Source: Cohnella sp. OV330
GTDB lineage: Bacteria > Bacillota > Bacilli > Paenibacillales > Paenibacillaceae
Assembly (NCBI RefSeq): GCF_900112065.1
Contig: NZ_FOKE01000001.1
Span: forward strand, 124,001 to 188,000
Reading direction: 5' to 3'
DNA: 64,000 nucleotides
Positions 1-9,928 of this stretch are shown in pieces (the stretch's first letter is position 1; each line of letters starts with the position of its first letter). The notes beneath the pieces are model-generated. The model had not been told where the DNA came from. It ran no database searches and saw only the letters and a list, made by a program, of their open reading frames with translations. Made by a program: the position numbers and the translations under genes.

Positions 1-78
1 TATGGGAAATAACAGGATCCAGCCTAAAACCAATACGAATACAGGGACCGCGATGAATTTACTGCGCAAGAAGTTCAT
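1..78 (-). CDS. Start of an unidentified membrane or secreted protein (partial)
   Basis: The minus strand reads an ATG at 78 followed by 26 codons to the window edge, with an AAGGAG ribosome site at 89-94, ten bases upstream. The peptide begins MNFLRSKF and continues into an uninterrupted hydrophobic stretch containing VFVLVLGWILLF, which fits a signal peptide or first membrane segment. It lies just downstream of a terminator for the large lyase gene, so it may be read through from that gene or from a promoter not seen here. The product cannot be identified from 26 residues. Confidence 0.55.
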   Translation of the reverse strand, partial: MNFLRSKFIAVPVFVLVLGWILLFPI

Positions 79-116
79 TTCGGAATCGCTCCTTTTCATA
101 TTCGTTTCTCATTCAG

Positions 117-161
117 CCAAAACGCGCAACAAGGCCGGACTTCTTGTGCCGCGGCCTTGTT
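117..161 (-). terminator. Rho-independent terminator of the 2033-residue lyase gene
   Basis: AACAAGGCC (128-136) pairs with GGCCTTGTT (153-161). On the minus strand the stem is followed by a short T run (GCGCGTTTTGG). It sits 64 bases after the lyase stop codon. Confidence 0.65.
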
Positions 162-224
162 GGGTAACTCGTATTCGGATAAATCAATAGAACCAATCGT
201 TTGAATCGGCGCCCGTGAAAAGCT

Positions 225-3200
225 TCATTGCACCGTGACCGTCATTTCCTGGCTTTCGGTCGTCCCTGCTGCGTTGATCAGTTCGGCTTTGTAGCGATAA
301 GTGCCTGCAGTCTTGCCCGAGATCGGCGTGACGGCCGATTGGGCCGAAGGCGTATTCGCGGTCAGCTGCCGCGTATCGATCAGCGCATCGTTCTCGTACA
401 GCTTGTAGGTCGTCGCGTTGACGCCCCACCACAGGTTCATCGTCACCTTGTATTCGCCGTTCTTATCCCAATTGTCATGGGACAGCACCGGTATGCCGGG
501 ATTCGCGTCCTTCACGACGACCGTCACGGGATCGCAAGCGGTGGCGCCGCGCCCGTTGCGAAGCTGGCACGTGTACACGTACGTGCCGTTCGGCTTGCCG
601 GACACGTTCGTCACCGCGCTCTGTGCCCCCGGGGATCCGTCCGTCAGCCGCTTCGCGTCGATGGCCGCGCCGTTCTCGTACAGCGTGTAGCTCGTGCCGT
701 TCTGGCCCCACCACAGGTTCATCGCGATCTTGTAATTGCCGTCGTGCAGCCCGCTGGCATGACCGCTGTCGCTGGACAGCACGCCTTTTCCCGGAATCGC
801 GGCGGCCTTCGGCTCGAGCGCGTCCTGGGCGGTTTGCAAGCTAGCTGCGGCCGCGTCCACTTGCGCTTGCGTCGCGTTCGCATCGTCGTTCGCCGCGATC
901 GCTTGCGTCAATGCCGTGTGCAAATCCGTCCAGGAGGCCGCGGTATAATCTTCCTCGAACAGAGACTGAGCGGCAGAGATGCTGGCTGCAAGCGCGGCTT
1001 TACCGGCGATCTGCACAAGCGCGTTCATGGCCGACGTCAAAGCGGCTGCGGCCCCGTCGACTTCCGATTGGCTCGCACCTGGATTGTCGCTGACCGCAAT
1101 CGCCAGCGCCAGCGCGCTTTGCAGCGCAGCCCACGAATCCGGCGCGTAAAGCTGTTCGTCCTTCGATTCGGCGTCCGCGATCGCGGCAAGAAGTTCGCTC
1201 TTACCCGCCGGCGCCACGGCGAGCGTGATCGTCGGAAGCGCCGTCAACGCGTTCAGATTCGAGGCGGAAGTCCCGTACCCGGCGTGACCGACGCCAATCT
1301 TGCCCGTTCCCGGCGATTTGGCCCGGAAGGACACGCGGTAAAGCTCGCTCGAATCGGTAATCGGCGACGCGCTCTCCGATGCGATGGTTACGAGCCCGTT
1401 CGCCGTATCGTTCGAGACATCGCCGATCTCCAGTCCTTCGACCGGGCTCTCGGCGGACACGTACTCGAACAGGTTAGCGTCGTATTTCAGCACGGCCTGA
1501 TAGTAGACGGCATTTGTTACGCTGGTCATCCCGACGGTAACCGGGAACAATTCGCCCGCGCTCAAATTACGTTTGGCCGAGATTCGAACGCTCGGCGCCG
1601 GTTCGGTCCGATAAGCCGTCACGTAGTCCAACGTGTACTTGCCCGTAAAAGATCCCGCTCTCAGCTGGAAGTGATCGATCTGCGCGACGTTGGCCGTTCC
1701 TGCCATAAAAGGGACGTCTTCCACGCGGTAAATGCCCGTGGTCCGGTCCAGCGTTCCCCTGCTGTCCGGAATGCCCGCATATGTCTTCAGTCCGTCGGCC
1801 TGCACGGTCAGGTCATAAGTCTTGGCCGCCAAATCGACGTCGAAGCGGACGGTCATCCATTGGCCGGCAGGCTGCTGGTAGGTGCCGTACGGCGTAATCC
1901 GGACAAACGTATTCGCGCCGCCCGCCGAGGTCTGGTAGCCGATGCCGCCGTCGGAGAAGCCGACGAACTTGCCGAAAATCGCGCCGTTGCCGAACAAAAC
2001 CGCTTCATAGTTGCCGACGGTGTGGTTCAATTTGTCGAACGACAGCTTCGTCTCTACCGTCGTTTTGCCCGTTAGCGGCGTAAACTTGCGAAGCAGCCAA
2101 GGGGTGACCGCCGAAGGATTCGCAGGATCGTGATAGTTGTCTACCGCCTGCAAGCCTTGACCGCCGATATCAGCAAGCGGCGCGACGACAACGGACGTAC
2201 CGTTGTTCTTCGTGAATGTCCAGCCTTTGCCGTCGCTCGCTTCTCCCGGCTGCCAATCGTCGAACGAATCGTAGAACGCGGCGGACGCAGGCGGCAGCGT
2301 CACGGTCACCTCGGGTCCGTCGACGGATCGGTTGCCGTGCTCGTCCACGGCCTCCACCTTGAAGCTGTAGGTTCCGCCCGGCTGTAAACCCGTCACGTCA
2401 TAGGTTACGCCTGCTACGGACACTTCGGGGAGGACAGGCGAGCCGTCCTTGCTCACGCGCAGTTCGTAGGCGGTGACCGGCCCGATGTCGGTCGCCGGCG
2501 TCCAGGCGAGCCGAACCGCGTTCGGGAACGTCAGGACAGGGCTAATGGAGGGTGCGTCTCCCCATGCCGGCGCGACGGTATCCGTTATCGTGACCGCAAG
2601 CTCGTTCGATGCCTTCGACAGATTGTCGCTCGTATCGACCGCCCTTACGGTGAATGTGTAAGCATTCCCCATGGAGAGTCCCTCGATCTTCGCGGAAAGG
2701 GCGCCTGCCGGAACGACGGCTTTCCGGACCCCGTTCGCGAATACGTGGTACTCCTTCACTTCTACATTATCCGACGCAGCATCCCAGCTCAGCTTTACCG
2801 AGTCGGACGTCTGGGCATCCAGACGCAGATTGCCTGGCGCCGACGGGATGATCTCGTCGTCCTTGACTTCGACGAGCGCGATCCAATCCAGATTCATCCC
2901 GCCGCGTTGGTGCCACATCGTCAGGTCGACCGGGCCTGCCGGCAATGACTGATCCAATTTCACGCGAAGTCCTCTCCACTGTTTAGGATCGGAGAAGTCG
3001 TTGATCGTTTTCGGCGCTTTGAAGTAATTCATCTTGTCGCCGAGCTTGACGAAGCGGATCGAAGTAGAATCCTCTACCGGTTCACTCGGCAGATCCCAGC
3101 CCGCCAAGTATTTGACGACCAGATCGTACTTGCCGGCCTTGGGAACGTTGAAGCGCCATTGGATCGATTGGCCGATCTGGTTCCACTCGGACACGCCCGT

Positions 3201-6200
3201 TCCCCCGGACAGGAACGGACGTGTCGTGTACCGGGTCGGCGCCTTGCCGCCGTATCCCGCGAACGACTCGGCTTCCTGGAACAGCATGTTCGTGACCGCT
3301 CGCGTCGCTTCCGGGTCGACCCATGTTTCCGTGGCCGCGGGATCGCCCGCTCCGACGGACTTCAGCTTCAGGACGCCAGGTTCTCCGCGCACCAGAATGG
3401 CCGCATTCGCATCCAGCAGCACGCTCCGCGAACGCCCGAACTTCTCGAACGTAAAGCCGGCGGGCGCCTCGAGAACTTCGTAGAATCCCGCCGCGTTCGT
3501 CAAGTTGCCCCAGGATACCGGCACCCCTTCGATGTCGCTGTAGGATTGAAGCGTCGTCGCCGCGCTCGCGCCGTCGATTTCCACCTGCATCGTTACAGGC
3601 GGGAGAGCGGCCGGTATCGGCGAATCGTCGAGCTTGAAGGCCTTCTCGCCCTTCTCGACGTTCAGTGTCAGAACGTCGTCCGCAAGCGCCCAGTGAACGC
3701 CGCGCGTATCGATCGCCGACTGCACGGAACCGCCGGAAGGGATCGCATCGCCGCTCGCTTCGTCCCGCACTGTGGTAACGCCCGGCGCGCGAACCGCGAT
3801 TTGGGCGTCGGCCTGCGGGGAGACGGAGAGCCTGCCGTCGCCGGATACGATCGTCGCTTGCTGGCTGCTCTCGATGAGCGCGACGCCGTTTTTCTCGACC
3901 CGCTTCCCGTCAACGAGCAGCACCGAGTCGCCTTTGACCGCGAGCGCTGCCCCGTCGAATTTGAAACCGTCGCCGCCCGTATCGACGAGTCCGCTTGACG
4001 TCATCCGGACATACACGGCGGATCCGTCTTCGAATGCCAGCTTCATGTAATCCCCATGGTCGGTCGATACCGCTCCGTTCGGCTCGCCCCCGCGTTTATA
4101 GGGCGCCATTGTCGAAACCAGTTTGACAGCCCCGGTCTTGGGCGTCACGAACGCCGCATGAACTTGCTCGTCGGTGATATCCTTCGGCTTCACCTCGGTG
4201 CCGTTGATGCCGATAAACTTCGTGCTGATCGTCGATTCGAGCTGTCCCGGGGCGTAGAAGCGGAGCTTCAGCGCGGCATCTCCTTTGTAGATCGTCGCGC
4301 CGGCTCCATCTTCGTCCAGTTCCATCTGATCCTCGGCGTGCATGCGCCATTCGAAGTTCGTACCGCCCGGGATCGTCGTCGCGAGGTCGTCGATCACGAC
4401 GAACATATCGGGCCGCAAGTAAATGACGTGCCTTAGCGCCTTGCTCAACGCGCCGCCGTAGGCTGCCGACGCATCCCCGCTGGTCGCGTCGAAGTCGGGG
4501 CTGGTGACGAACCCGAGGATTCGGCCGTCCGCGTCGATGTTGTTGATCGGCTGGCCTTTGCCGCCATCGATCGTGATGGCATTGGTCGCCAAAGTCTGCC
4601 TGGTAAAGTCTCTATGGTGCTCGCTGTTATAAAAATCGTAAAATCCGGTCTCCACGGCCAGCGACTCTCCGTAGGCTTGAATGATGAACCCGTTCTGATC
4701 CGCGTGGTTGTGGTTGTAGCTGCCGTAAGGACTCGAGCGGAAATAAAACGAAACGCGGTCGGGATCGTACAGCTCGGAATGCATGGCGACGAGTCCCGTC
4801 GTCGGAAACCACTTCGCCCTCGGCAGATCGACGGGCGGACGGACGGGAAGCTCGGCGTCTCCGTAGAAATAATCGGATATCCCCATGGCCGGTATCGCGC
4901 CGATCGCCTGAGCTCCCCATTTCAACCGGGGATCGCCGTACATTTGGGCTAACCGGTTCAAGATGGATACGCTTGTTCCTCCGGGCACGTATTGGTTGTC
5001 GTCTCCGAAAACGCCTTTCCGGGAGTTGTGCGGAAACGCGTAAAGCGGGTACAGACCCTCATTGCGCGAAAAAGCCTTGTCGTACAAATTGAAGCCGCTC
5101 GAAGTCAACAGGATGTCCATGAATTCCTTGTTCGCCGAGGACGACCATTGCCAGTAGCCCGTGCCTTGCGACCACGATCCGTCCTCTCCTCCCCAAGGCG
5201 GAAGCAGGTTGATATAGGCAGGGACGACCTGCCGGTACCAGTCCGACGCTTCGGGCACGTCATGAAGCAGCGCCGTCGCGATGACGCCCACGAAGCCGAA
5301 GTTCGTCCAGCCGTGCGAATCGTACGGGTATTGCTGCATCGGCTGATCGACCACAAGGTCGTGCATCATCCGCTCGGTCCGGTAGCTGATCATCTCTTGC
5401 ACTTGCTCCCTCTCTTCCGGGGACAAGCGGTCGTAGATCCAGTCGTACACGTACGCCGAGCGATACGAGATGGCGCGATCCACTTGATCGTTGATCGAAT
5501 ATTTAGTCGCCCCGTCCGGATCCCAGGAAGCAAGGTTCAGCAATTGCCGCTTCGCGTCGTCTCCGATCGCCGGGTCCCCGGTGATCAGGTAAACGAACGC
5601 GGCGTCCATGATCCTTGAGATCGCCGGATCGACATAACGTTTCAGCTCTCTAATCGCGTCGACGTATTCAGGCGCGTTCTTGTTGTAGTCGTCGGGGTAG
5701 GGAAACGTCGGCTCGGTCAGCAGCGGCGCGTTTTTGGATTGATTGTACGCGACCAACGTGGCGTCGAAAACGGCCTTTCCGCTCGTCTGCGCAAGCGCTC
5801 GGAATCCCGCTAACTCCTCGGGCCGCGTCAGGATTCTGGGATGCTGGGGCGTTACGTTATCGATCAGCGCGTCGATCGCGGGAACTTCGAACGGAACGGC
5901 ACCCTCGGTGATTCGGAACTTCCGGACCGTGCTCCATGCCGACCACCCGGTACTCGGTTTATGGTACCTGACGCGCCAATACCAGGTTCCCGTCTCGAAC
6001 GCTTCGGGGAAGTTGTACAGATTCGAGGTCAGCGTTTGTTGCTGATGGACGACCTCGGACATATCCGCCTTGCGGCTTACCTCTAATGCGTATTGGTCGG
6101 CGCCGGGCACGTACGGCCATCCGAAATCCGGCGGATTTTGCGTCGTGACGAGCGCTTCCTCCGGTTTGAATTGCACGTTCGTGCCGGTCCTGACCGATGC

Positions 6201-6326
6201 CGGCCATTCCGCGTCGCTCGCGTGAGCGGCAGGAACGAGGGAATTGGGCAAGATGGGTAACGAACCGAACAAAAGCATGAAAACTACCGCAAAGGTAAAC
6301 CGCTTTTTGAATTTCCCTTGGACCAT
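225..6326 (-). CDS. Secreted multidomain heparinase II/III-type polysaccharide lyase with cohesin domain
   Basis: This 2033-residue exported protein has a signal peptide ending AAHASD (about residue 37). An N-terminal Ig-like segment and an alpha-toroid DUF4962-type region (about 40-480) contain DSHGWTNFG near 335. A heparinase II/III C-terminal region holds [11 protein letters not shown] near 539, the expected catalytic His area. Then follow a CBM6/35-like segment starting LFQEAESF (about 1010-1155), two fibronectin type III domains (1160-1345), a concanavalin-like segment (1350-1575), a cohesin-type domain (1580-1700), two FIVAR-like helical repeats (1705-1840) and two chitinase-type Ig modules with NLWWGxN (1840-2033). 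No LPXTG or SLH anchor is visible. The start has GGGAGG eight bases upstream. Such proteins cleave uronic-acid polymers by elimination; the actual substrate is not known. It is a paralogue of the 13889-20875 gene and is probably CcpA-controlled through the cre site at 6375. Confidence 0.85.
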   Translation of the reverse strand: MVQGKFKKRFTFAVVFMLLFGSLPILPNSLVPAAHASDAEWPASVRTGTNVQFKPEEALVTTQNPPDFGWPYVPGADQYALEVSRKADMSEVVHQQQTLTSNLYNFPEAFETGTWYWRVRYHKPSTGWSAWSTVRKFRITEGAVPFEVPAIDALIDNVTPQHPRILTRPEELAGFRALAQTSGKAVFDATLVAYNQSKNAPLLTEPTFPYPDDYNKNAPEYVDAIRELKRYVDPAISRIMDAAFVYLITGDPAIGDDAKRQLLNLASWDPDGATKYSINDQVDRAISYRSAYVYDWIYDRLSPEEREQVQEMISYRTERMMHDLVVDQPMQQYPYDSHGWTNFGFVGVIATALLHDVPEASDWYRQVVPAYINLLPPWGGEDGSWSQGTGYWQWSSSANKEFMDILLTSSGFNLYDKAFSRNEGLYPLYAFPHNSRKGVFGDDNQYVPGGTSVSILNRLAQMYGDPRLKWGAQAIGAIPAMGISDYFYGDAELPVRPPVDLPRAKWFPTTGLVAMHSELYDPDRVSFYFRSSPYGSYNHNHADQNGFIIQAYGESLAVETGFYDFYNSEHHRDFTRQTLATNAITIDGGKGQPINNIDADGRILGFVTSPDFDATSGDASAAYGGALSKALRHVIYLRPDMFVVIDDLATTIPGGTNFEWRMHAEDQMELDEDGAGATIYKGDAALKLRFYAPGQLESTISTKFIGINGTEVKPKDITDEQVHAAFVTPKTGAVKLVSTMAPYKRGGEPNGAVSTDHGDYMKLAFEDGSAVYVRMTSSGLVDTGGDGFKFDGAALAVKGDSVLLVDGKRVEKNGVALIESSQQATIVSGDGRLSVSPQADAQIAVRAPGVTTVRDEASGDAIPSGGSVQSAIDTRGVHWALADDVLTLNVEKGEKAFKLDDSPIPAALPPVTMQVEIDGASAATTLQSYSDIEGVPVSWGNLTNAAGFYEVLEAPAGFTFEKFGRSRSVLLDANAAILVRGEPGVLKLKSVGAGDPAATETWVDPEATRAVTNMLFQEAESFAGYGGKAPTRYTTRPFLSGGTGVSEWNQIGQSIQWRFNVPKAGKYDLVVKYLAGWDLPSEPVEDSTSIRFVKLGDKMNYFKAPKTINDFSDPKQWRGLRVKLDQSLPAGPVDLTMWHQRGGMNLDWIALVEVKDDEIIPSAPGNLRLDAQTSDSVKLSWDAASDNVEVKEYHVFANGVRKAVVPAGALSAKIEGLSMGNAYTFTVRAVDTSDNLSKASNELAVTITDTVAPAWGDAPSISPVLTFPNAVRLAWTPATDIGPVTAYELRVSKDGSPVLPEVSVAGVTYDVTGLQPGGTYSFKVEAVDEHGNRSVDGPEVTVTLPPASAAFYDSFDDWQPGEASDGKGWTFTKNNGTSVVVAPLADIGGQGLQAVDNYHDPANPSAVTPWLLRKFTPLTGKTTVETKLSFDKLNHTVGNYEAVLFGNGAIFGKFVGFSDGGIGYQTSAGGANTFVRITPYGTYQQPAGQWMTVRFDVDLAAKTYDLTVQADGLKTYAGIPDSRGTLDRTTGIYRVEDVPFMAGTANVAQIDHFQLRAGSFTGKYTLDYVTAYRTEPAPSVRISAKRNLSAGELFPVTVGMTSVTNAVYYQAVLKYDANLFEYVSAESPVEGLEIGDVSNDTANGLVTIASESASPITDSSELYRVSFRAKSPGTGKIGVGHAGYGTSASNLNALTALPTITLAVAPAGKSELLAAIADAESKDEQLYAPDSWAALQSALALAIAVSDNPGASQSEVDGAAAALTSAMNALVQIAGKAALAASISAAQSLFEEDYTAASWTDLHTALTQAIAANDDANATQAQVDAAAASLQTAQDALEPKAAAIPGKGVLSSDSGHASGLHDGNYKIAMNLWWGQNGTSYTLYENGAAIDAKRLTDGSPGAQSAVTNVSGKPNGTYVYTCQLRNGRGATACDPVTVVVKDANPGIPVLSHDNWDKNGEYKVTMNLWWGVNATTYKLYENDALIDTRQLTANTPSAQSAVTPISGKTAGTYRYKAELINAAGTTESQEMTVTVQ

Positions 6327-6374
6327 GATGACGCCTCCCGACCAATGTCTTTCTTATGAAACCCGCAGACCATT

Positions 6375-6388
6375 TGACACCGCTTTCA
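6375..6388 (-). promoter_or_regulatory. cre site (CcpA operator) upstream of the large lyase
   Basis: The minus strand reads TGAAAGCGGTGTCA, which matches every defined position of the Bacillus cre consensus TGWAANCGNTNWCA. It lies 49 bases upstream of the lyase start codon and within the divergent interval shared with the GntR gene, so carbon catabolite control of the lyase is likely. Confidence 0.6.
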
Positions 6389-6490
6389 TTTCTTGAAAAA
6401 AACGAGGTCTTACCTATTTATCGTTGACTACAAGCACGATACAATCCAGATATAAACCAATAAAAGCCCTTGTTACGTCACTTCTCTCCT

Positions 6491-6519
6491 TTGTCACGGT
6501 GGCAACTTTCGATTATAAT
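6491..6519 (+). promoter_or_regulatory. Sigma-A promoter of the GntR-type regulator
   Basis: TTGTCA (6491-6496) and TATAAT (6514-6519) are separated by 17 bases. The predicted transcript starts near 6526, upstream of the ATG at 6592. This excludes the longer reading frame that opens at 6424. Confidence 0.7.
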
Positions 6520-6591
6520 AAGATTGCTATTGGGTCATATCGATCGCCGACCCGCGCTCCCGATACGAAACGTCCCGAAAGGTGCTGCAAT

Positions 6592-8004
6592 ATGACCGAA
6601 CGACAGAAACGCACGACTTTCAAAACCCGCATGGACGAAATGATCTCCGTGCTGAAGAACGAAATCATGACGGGCAAATATATGCCCGACGATCTGCTGC
6701 CGTCCGAAATCGCGCTTGGCGTGAAGTTCCGGCTGAGCAAACAATCCGTCCGCAAGGTGCTGGACACGCTGGTGAACGAAGGCTACATCGAGAAACTCCC
6801 TCGCATCGGCGCCCGCGTCCTGAACGCGCGAGCCCGTGATCGGATCATCGTGAAGTTCGGCTATTATCCTACGCTTATAGAGGAAGCGAACCTGATGTCC
6901 CTGATCGACGCGTTCCACAAGCGATACCCGCAGATCAGCGTACAGATGATCCCGATGCCAATCAATTGGGGCTCGCCTACCGTACGTGAATCCATGGAGC
7001 GGGAATCGATCGATTTGGTTACCGTAAATACGATGAGCTACGAGATGTTTCTGGATAAGGGTCCCCATCCCGAATCGCTGGAGCCTTTGGCGCGCAACGA
7101 CGGGATTTACCCTTTCTTGACGAAACCGTTCACGTCCGGCGACTCGACATACGTGCAGCCTTTCGTCTTTTCGCCTATCGTCTTGTGCTACAACAAACGG
7201 CATTTTCGGGAAGCGGGCTTGCCTGAGCCGGATAGCGGCTGGAGTTGGACCGACGTGCGCCGGGCCGGCGAAGCGTTGTCGCGCGGAAGCGACCGCTTGG
7301 GATTTTTGTTCAATCTGGTCTCGACCAATCGCTGGCCTCTTTTTTTGCTGCAGAACGATTATACGTTCCGGCCGGGCAAGGACGGGCGTACGGTTTACCG
7401 CGACCCGGTCCTCCGGCATTGTCTGGAGGAAGCCTCAAGCATCGTGGACGACTCGTCGATCTCCTTGCTATTGCCTGACGAGGACGTATCGGGCCCCTTG
7501 TTCCTTCGCGAGAAGGTATCGATGATCGTAACGAGTTATTTTCATATGAACGCTTTTCGGGAATCCGGACTCGACTTCGACATCTCGCCGCTCCCTTATA
7601 CGAAGGAAGCCAGGACGCTGCTGCTGGTCATCGGGCTCGCCATCAATAAGAACGGCTCCGCGAAGCAGGCTGCCCGGACGCTGATGGAGTTCCTTTTGTC
7701 TCCCGAATCGCAGCTTGCCATTCGGAAGCATACGCTCAGCATACCGAGTCTCCGTTCGGCGGCGGATCAAAGTCCCGGCAAGGAACATCGTCCGCTCCAC
7801 TATCCGATGTACCGGGATATCATCCCGACGTTCCGATTCCATAGCGACTTGGGCATTCCCTTTCGCAGCCTGCTCGCGCTCAATCATGAACTGTTGTACT
7901 ATTGGGCGAAGCTGGAGGATGCGGACACGATTCTGCAGAGAGTCCAAGAGTCGGATCTCGCCGCGCTGCGCCGGCCGAAAGACCAGCCTATAACTGCCTG
8001 GTGA
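6592..8004 (+). CDS. Cytoplasmic GntR-type regulator fused to a solute-binding-protein fold
   Basis: The 470-residue product has a GntR winged helix at about 10-80 (LPSEIALGVKFRLSKQSVRK followed by a wing), joined to a type-1 extracellular solute-binding fold at about 85-440 (PTLIEEANLMSLIDAFHKRYP, then VQPFVFSPIVLCYNKRHF and a LAINKNG segment as in MalE-like proteins). There is no signal peptide, so the sugar-binding half acts inside the cell as effector domain. The ATG at 6592 was chosen because it has GAAAGG nine bases upstream and lies downstream of a good promoter. It diverges from the large lyase and probably regulates it in response to an imported oligosaccharide. GntR proteins usually carry UTRA, FCD or aminotransferase-type partners, so this effector type is uncommon. 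Confidence 0.85.
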   Translation: MTERQKRTTFKTRMDEMISVLKNEIMTGKYMPDDLLPSEIALGVKFRLSKQSVRKVLDTLVNEGYIEKLPRIGARVLNARARDRIIVKFGYYPTLIEEANLMSLIDAFHKRYPQISVQMIPMPINWGSPTVRESMERESIDLVTVNTMSYEMFLDKGPHPESLEPLARNDGIYPFLTKPFTSGDSTYVQPFVFSPIVLCYNKRHFREAGLPEPDSGWSWTDVRRAGEALSRGSDRLGFLFNLVSTNRWPLFLLQNDYTFRPGKDGRTVYRDPVLRHCLEEASSIVDDSSISLLLPDEDVSGPLFLREKVSMIVTSYFHMNAFRESGLDFDISPLPYTKEARTLLLVIGLAINKNGSAKQAARTLMEFLLSPESQLAIRKHTLSIPSLRSAADQSPGKEHRPLHYPMYRDIIPTFRFHSDLGIPFRSLLALNHELLYYWAKLEDADTILQRVQESDLAALRRPKDQPITAW

Positions 8005-8229
8005 AGCCCCCCTCCCTTTGCGTCGGCCATCTCGGGACGCACCTTTCGACTCCGATAACATCCCTCCAATGCGGTACGCCATCGTCACCGGCTACCGCTT
8101 TTTGGTTTGTTTCAGTGTCATTATATATTCAATAATAGATAAGGTCAATTCATTTACAAACTAGATACATACCAGAAAAGCGGAGGTTTTAAACGGCAGC
8201 CATGTCTGTTACTATAAAAGACAATAAAA

Positions 8230-8307
8230 CCGCATGCGACTGGCGAGATCAGTGGAATCGACCACGAGGGAGCATGCGGCGGGACCCTTCCGTTCGCCTG
8301 GGAGAAA
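8230..8307 (+). ncRNA. ZTP (pfl) riboswitch upstream of folD
   Basis: The outer stem CCGCATGC (8230-8237) pairs with GCATGCGG (8272-8279). Inside it are the conserved GACTGGCG, a GTGG/CCAC stem (8252-8255/8262-8265) and GAGGGAGC. A linker leads to the conserved GCCTGGG (8296-8302) that forms the pseudoknot. This arrangement is that of the ZTP/ZMP aptamer, which senses purine/10-formyl-THF shortage and is often found before folD. Here it would stop terminator formation when ZTP is high. Confidence 0.8.
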
Positions 8308-8362
8308 AGGATCCGCGAGCAGGACTCGTATGCGCATACGAGCCTGCCGCGGGTCCTTTTTC
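8308..8362 (+). terminator. Riboswitch-controlled intrinsic terminator
   Basis: A long stem runs from AGGATCCGCGAGCAGG through a GTATGCGCATAC top to CCTGCCGCGGGTCCT and is followed by a T run (8356-8361). It directly follows the ZTP aptamer and precedes folD by about 40 bases, so it is the expression platform. Confidence 0.8.
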
Positions 8363-8401
8363 GTTTAAAAATCGGCATTCCCATTAAAGGAGGACCACGG
8401 T

Positions 8402-9262
8402 ATGACGACGATTATGAAAGCCAAGGAAGCGGCGGAACGCATCTACGACGACGTCCGCTCGCGCGCGCAGGCGCTCAAGGAATCCGGAACGCAGCCGCAG
8501 CTGGCCGTTATTCTGGTCGAAGGAGATCCGGCTTCCGCTTATTACGCGCAGGCCAAACGAAAAATCGCTGACCGGCTCGGCATCGCCTACCGCCTTCACG
8601 AGCTCCCGGCCAACGCGACCGAAGCGTCCCTCCTGCAGCTGATCGCCGAGTGCAATGCGGATCCCGCCGTTCACGGCATCCTGCTGGAGCTGCCGCTGCC
8701 CGCCCATTTGTCCGCGCGCCGGATCGAGCGGGCGATCGCGCCGGCCAAAGACGTCGACGGCGTCGCGCCCGCCAACAAGCTCGCCGTCGTCACGGGCGAA
8801 GCCGGCCTCTACCCCGCTACGCCGCAAGCTTGCATCGCGCTCGTCAAGCATTACGGCTATGCGCTCGAAGGCGCCGACGTCGCGCTGATCGGACGCGGCC
8901 AGACCGTCGGGCTGCCGCTCTTCCATCTGCTGCAGCGGGAGCAAGCGACCGTCACCGTCTGCCACTCCCGCACGCCGGATATCGCGGTGCACCTCTTGCG
9001 CGCGGCGATTGCTTTCGTCGCCGTCGGCCGTGCGGATACGGTGACGCCAGGCATGGTCCATTCCGGTCTCGTCCTGGTGGACGCCGGCATCAACGAGCTC
9101 GCGGACGGCAGCATCGCCGGCGATGTCTCCGCAGGCGCGGGCGATCGCGCCGCCGCCTACTCGCCGGTGCCCGGCGGCGTCGGTACGCTGACGACCGCGA
9201 TCGTGTTCAGGAACTTGATGGATGCGATCGATTGGCAGCGAAAGGAGGCGACCGGCGAATGA
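8402..9262 (+). CDS. folD: Methylenetetrahydrofolate dehydrogenase/cyclohydrolase FolD
   Basis: The 286-residue cytosolic enzyme converts 5,10-methylene-THF to 10-formyl-THF in one-carbon metabolism. The catalytic signature around SAYYAQAKRK (Tyr48, Lys52) and the C-terminal VPGGVGTLT loop are present, and the NADP-binding region has GRGQTVGLP, with Gly where Ser is usual. Length is normal. The ribosome site AAAGGAGGA lies at 8386-8394. It follows a ZTP riboswitch and overlaps the next folate gene by four bases (ATGA), so the two are co-translated. Confidence 0.93.
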   Translation: MTTIMKAKEAAERIYDDVRSRAQALKESGTQPQLAVILVEGDPASAYYAQAKRKIADRLGIAYRLHELPANATEASLLQLIAECNADPAVHGILLELPLPAHLSARRIERAIAPAKDVDGVAPANKLAVVTGEAGLYPATPQACIALVKHYGYALEGADVALIGRGQTVGLPLFHLLQREQATVTVCHSRTPDIAVHLLRAAIAFVAVGRADTVTPGMVHSGLVLVDAGINELADGSIAGDVSAGAGDRAAAYSPVPGGVGTLTTAIVFRNLMDAIDWQRKEATGE

Positions 9263-9894
9263 GCGACATCTCGTGGGAACAATCGATCCGAAGCTTCGTC
9301 GGACAAGCGGCTAGCGCAGATCCGACGCCCGGCGGCGGCAGCGTGGCCGCGGTGGTCGCGGCGCTCGGAGCAGCCATGACTTCGATGGTCGGCCGGCTGT
9401 CGCAGGGCGACAAGTTCGCGGCGATCCGGCCGCAGATCGAAGAGACGCTCGAACGGATGAACCGCTTGAGCGCCGAATGCGAGAGGTTGATGCACGCGGA
9501 CATCGCGTCGTTCGACCGGTATATGGGCGCGCTGCGGCTGCCGAAAGCGACGGAAGAGGAAAAAGCGCAGCGCCGGGCGGCGCTGCGCGAAGCCGCCGTC
9601 CAAGCGACCGCGGTGCCCCTCCGGCTCATTGAGCAATGCCGGGAAGGGTTGACCCATACGCTGCGGATCGCAGAAGGCACTAACAAAAACGTTTTGTCCG
9701 ACCTGGCGATCGCTGCGATTCTGCTGGAGGCTGCGGCGCGATCTGCCCTGCTGACCGCGGAGATCAACTTCGGTTCGCTTCAGGACGCGAAGCTGGAAGC
9801 GGCGTATGCCGAACAGGCGGCCGATCAAATGCGTCTCATCGCGGACATGGCTCGAGAAGCGCAGGACATCGCCCGCCGCAGAATGCTTGAATGA
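9259..9894 (+). CDS. fchA: Cyclodeaminase/cyclohydrolase family folate enzyme (FchA-like)
   Basis: The 211-residue product belongs to the formiminotransferase-cyclodeaminase C-terminal family: an all-helical protein with the glycine-rich PTPGGGSVAA loop near the N-terminus and MTSMVGRLSQGDKF after it. Members remove ammonia from 5-formimino-THF or open 5,10-methenyl-THF. The start at 9259 overlaps the folD stop (ATGA) and has AAAGGAGG at 9241-9248. Linkage to folD under one riboswitch supports methenyl-THF cyclohydrolase activity, which could supplement a FolD with an altered NADP loop. That role is inference. Confidence 0.8.
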   Translation: MSDISWEQSIRSFVGQAASADPTPGGGSVAAVVAALGAAMTSMVGRLSQGDKFAAIRPQIEETLERMNRLSAECERLMHADIASFDRYMGALRLPKATEEEKAQRRAALREAAVQATAVPLRLIEQCREGLTHTLRIAEGTNKNVLSDLAIAAILLEAAARSALLTAEINFGSLQDAKLEAAYAEQAADQMRLIADMAREAQDIARRRMLE

Positions 9895-9928
9895 CGGCGG
9901 CGCGAACGGTCATCCGCGACTCCGGCGT

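Noticed and set aside
228..2075. Very long frames antisense to the lyases and regulators (for example 228-2075, 34090-36225, 47737-49743, 53853-55454)
   Set aside because: Arg/His/Val-biased translations opposite well-supported genes are the usual mirror frames of high-GC DNA; no ribosome sites or domains were seen.
6424..6591. Extended N-terminus for the GntR-type regulator
   Set aside because: A good sigma-A promoter (6491-6519) lies inside the extension and the ATG at 6592 has its own ribosome site.
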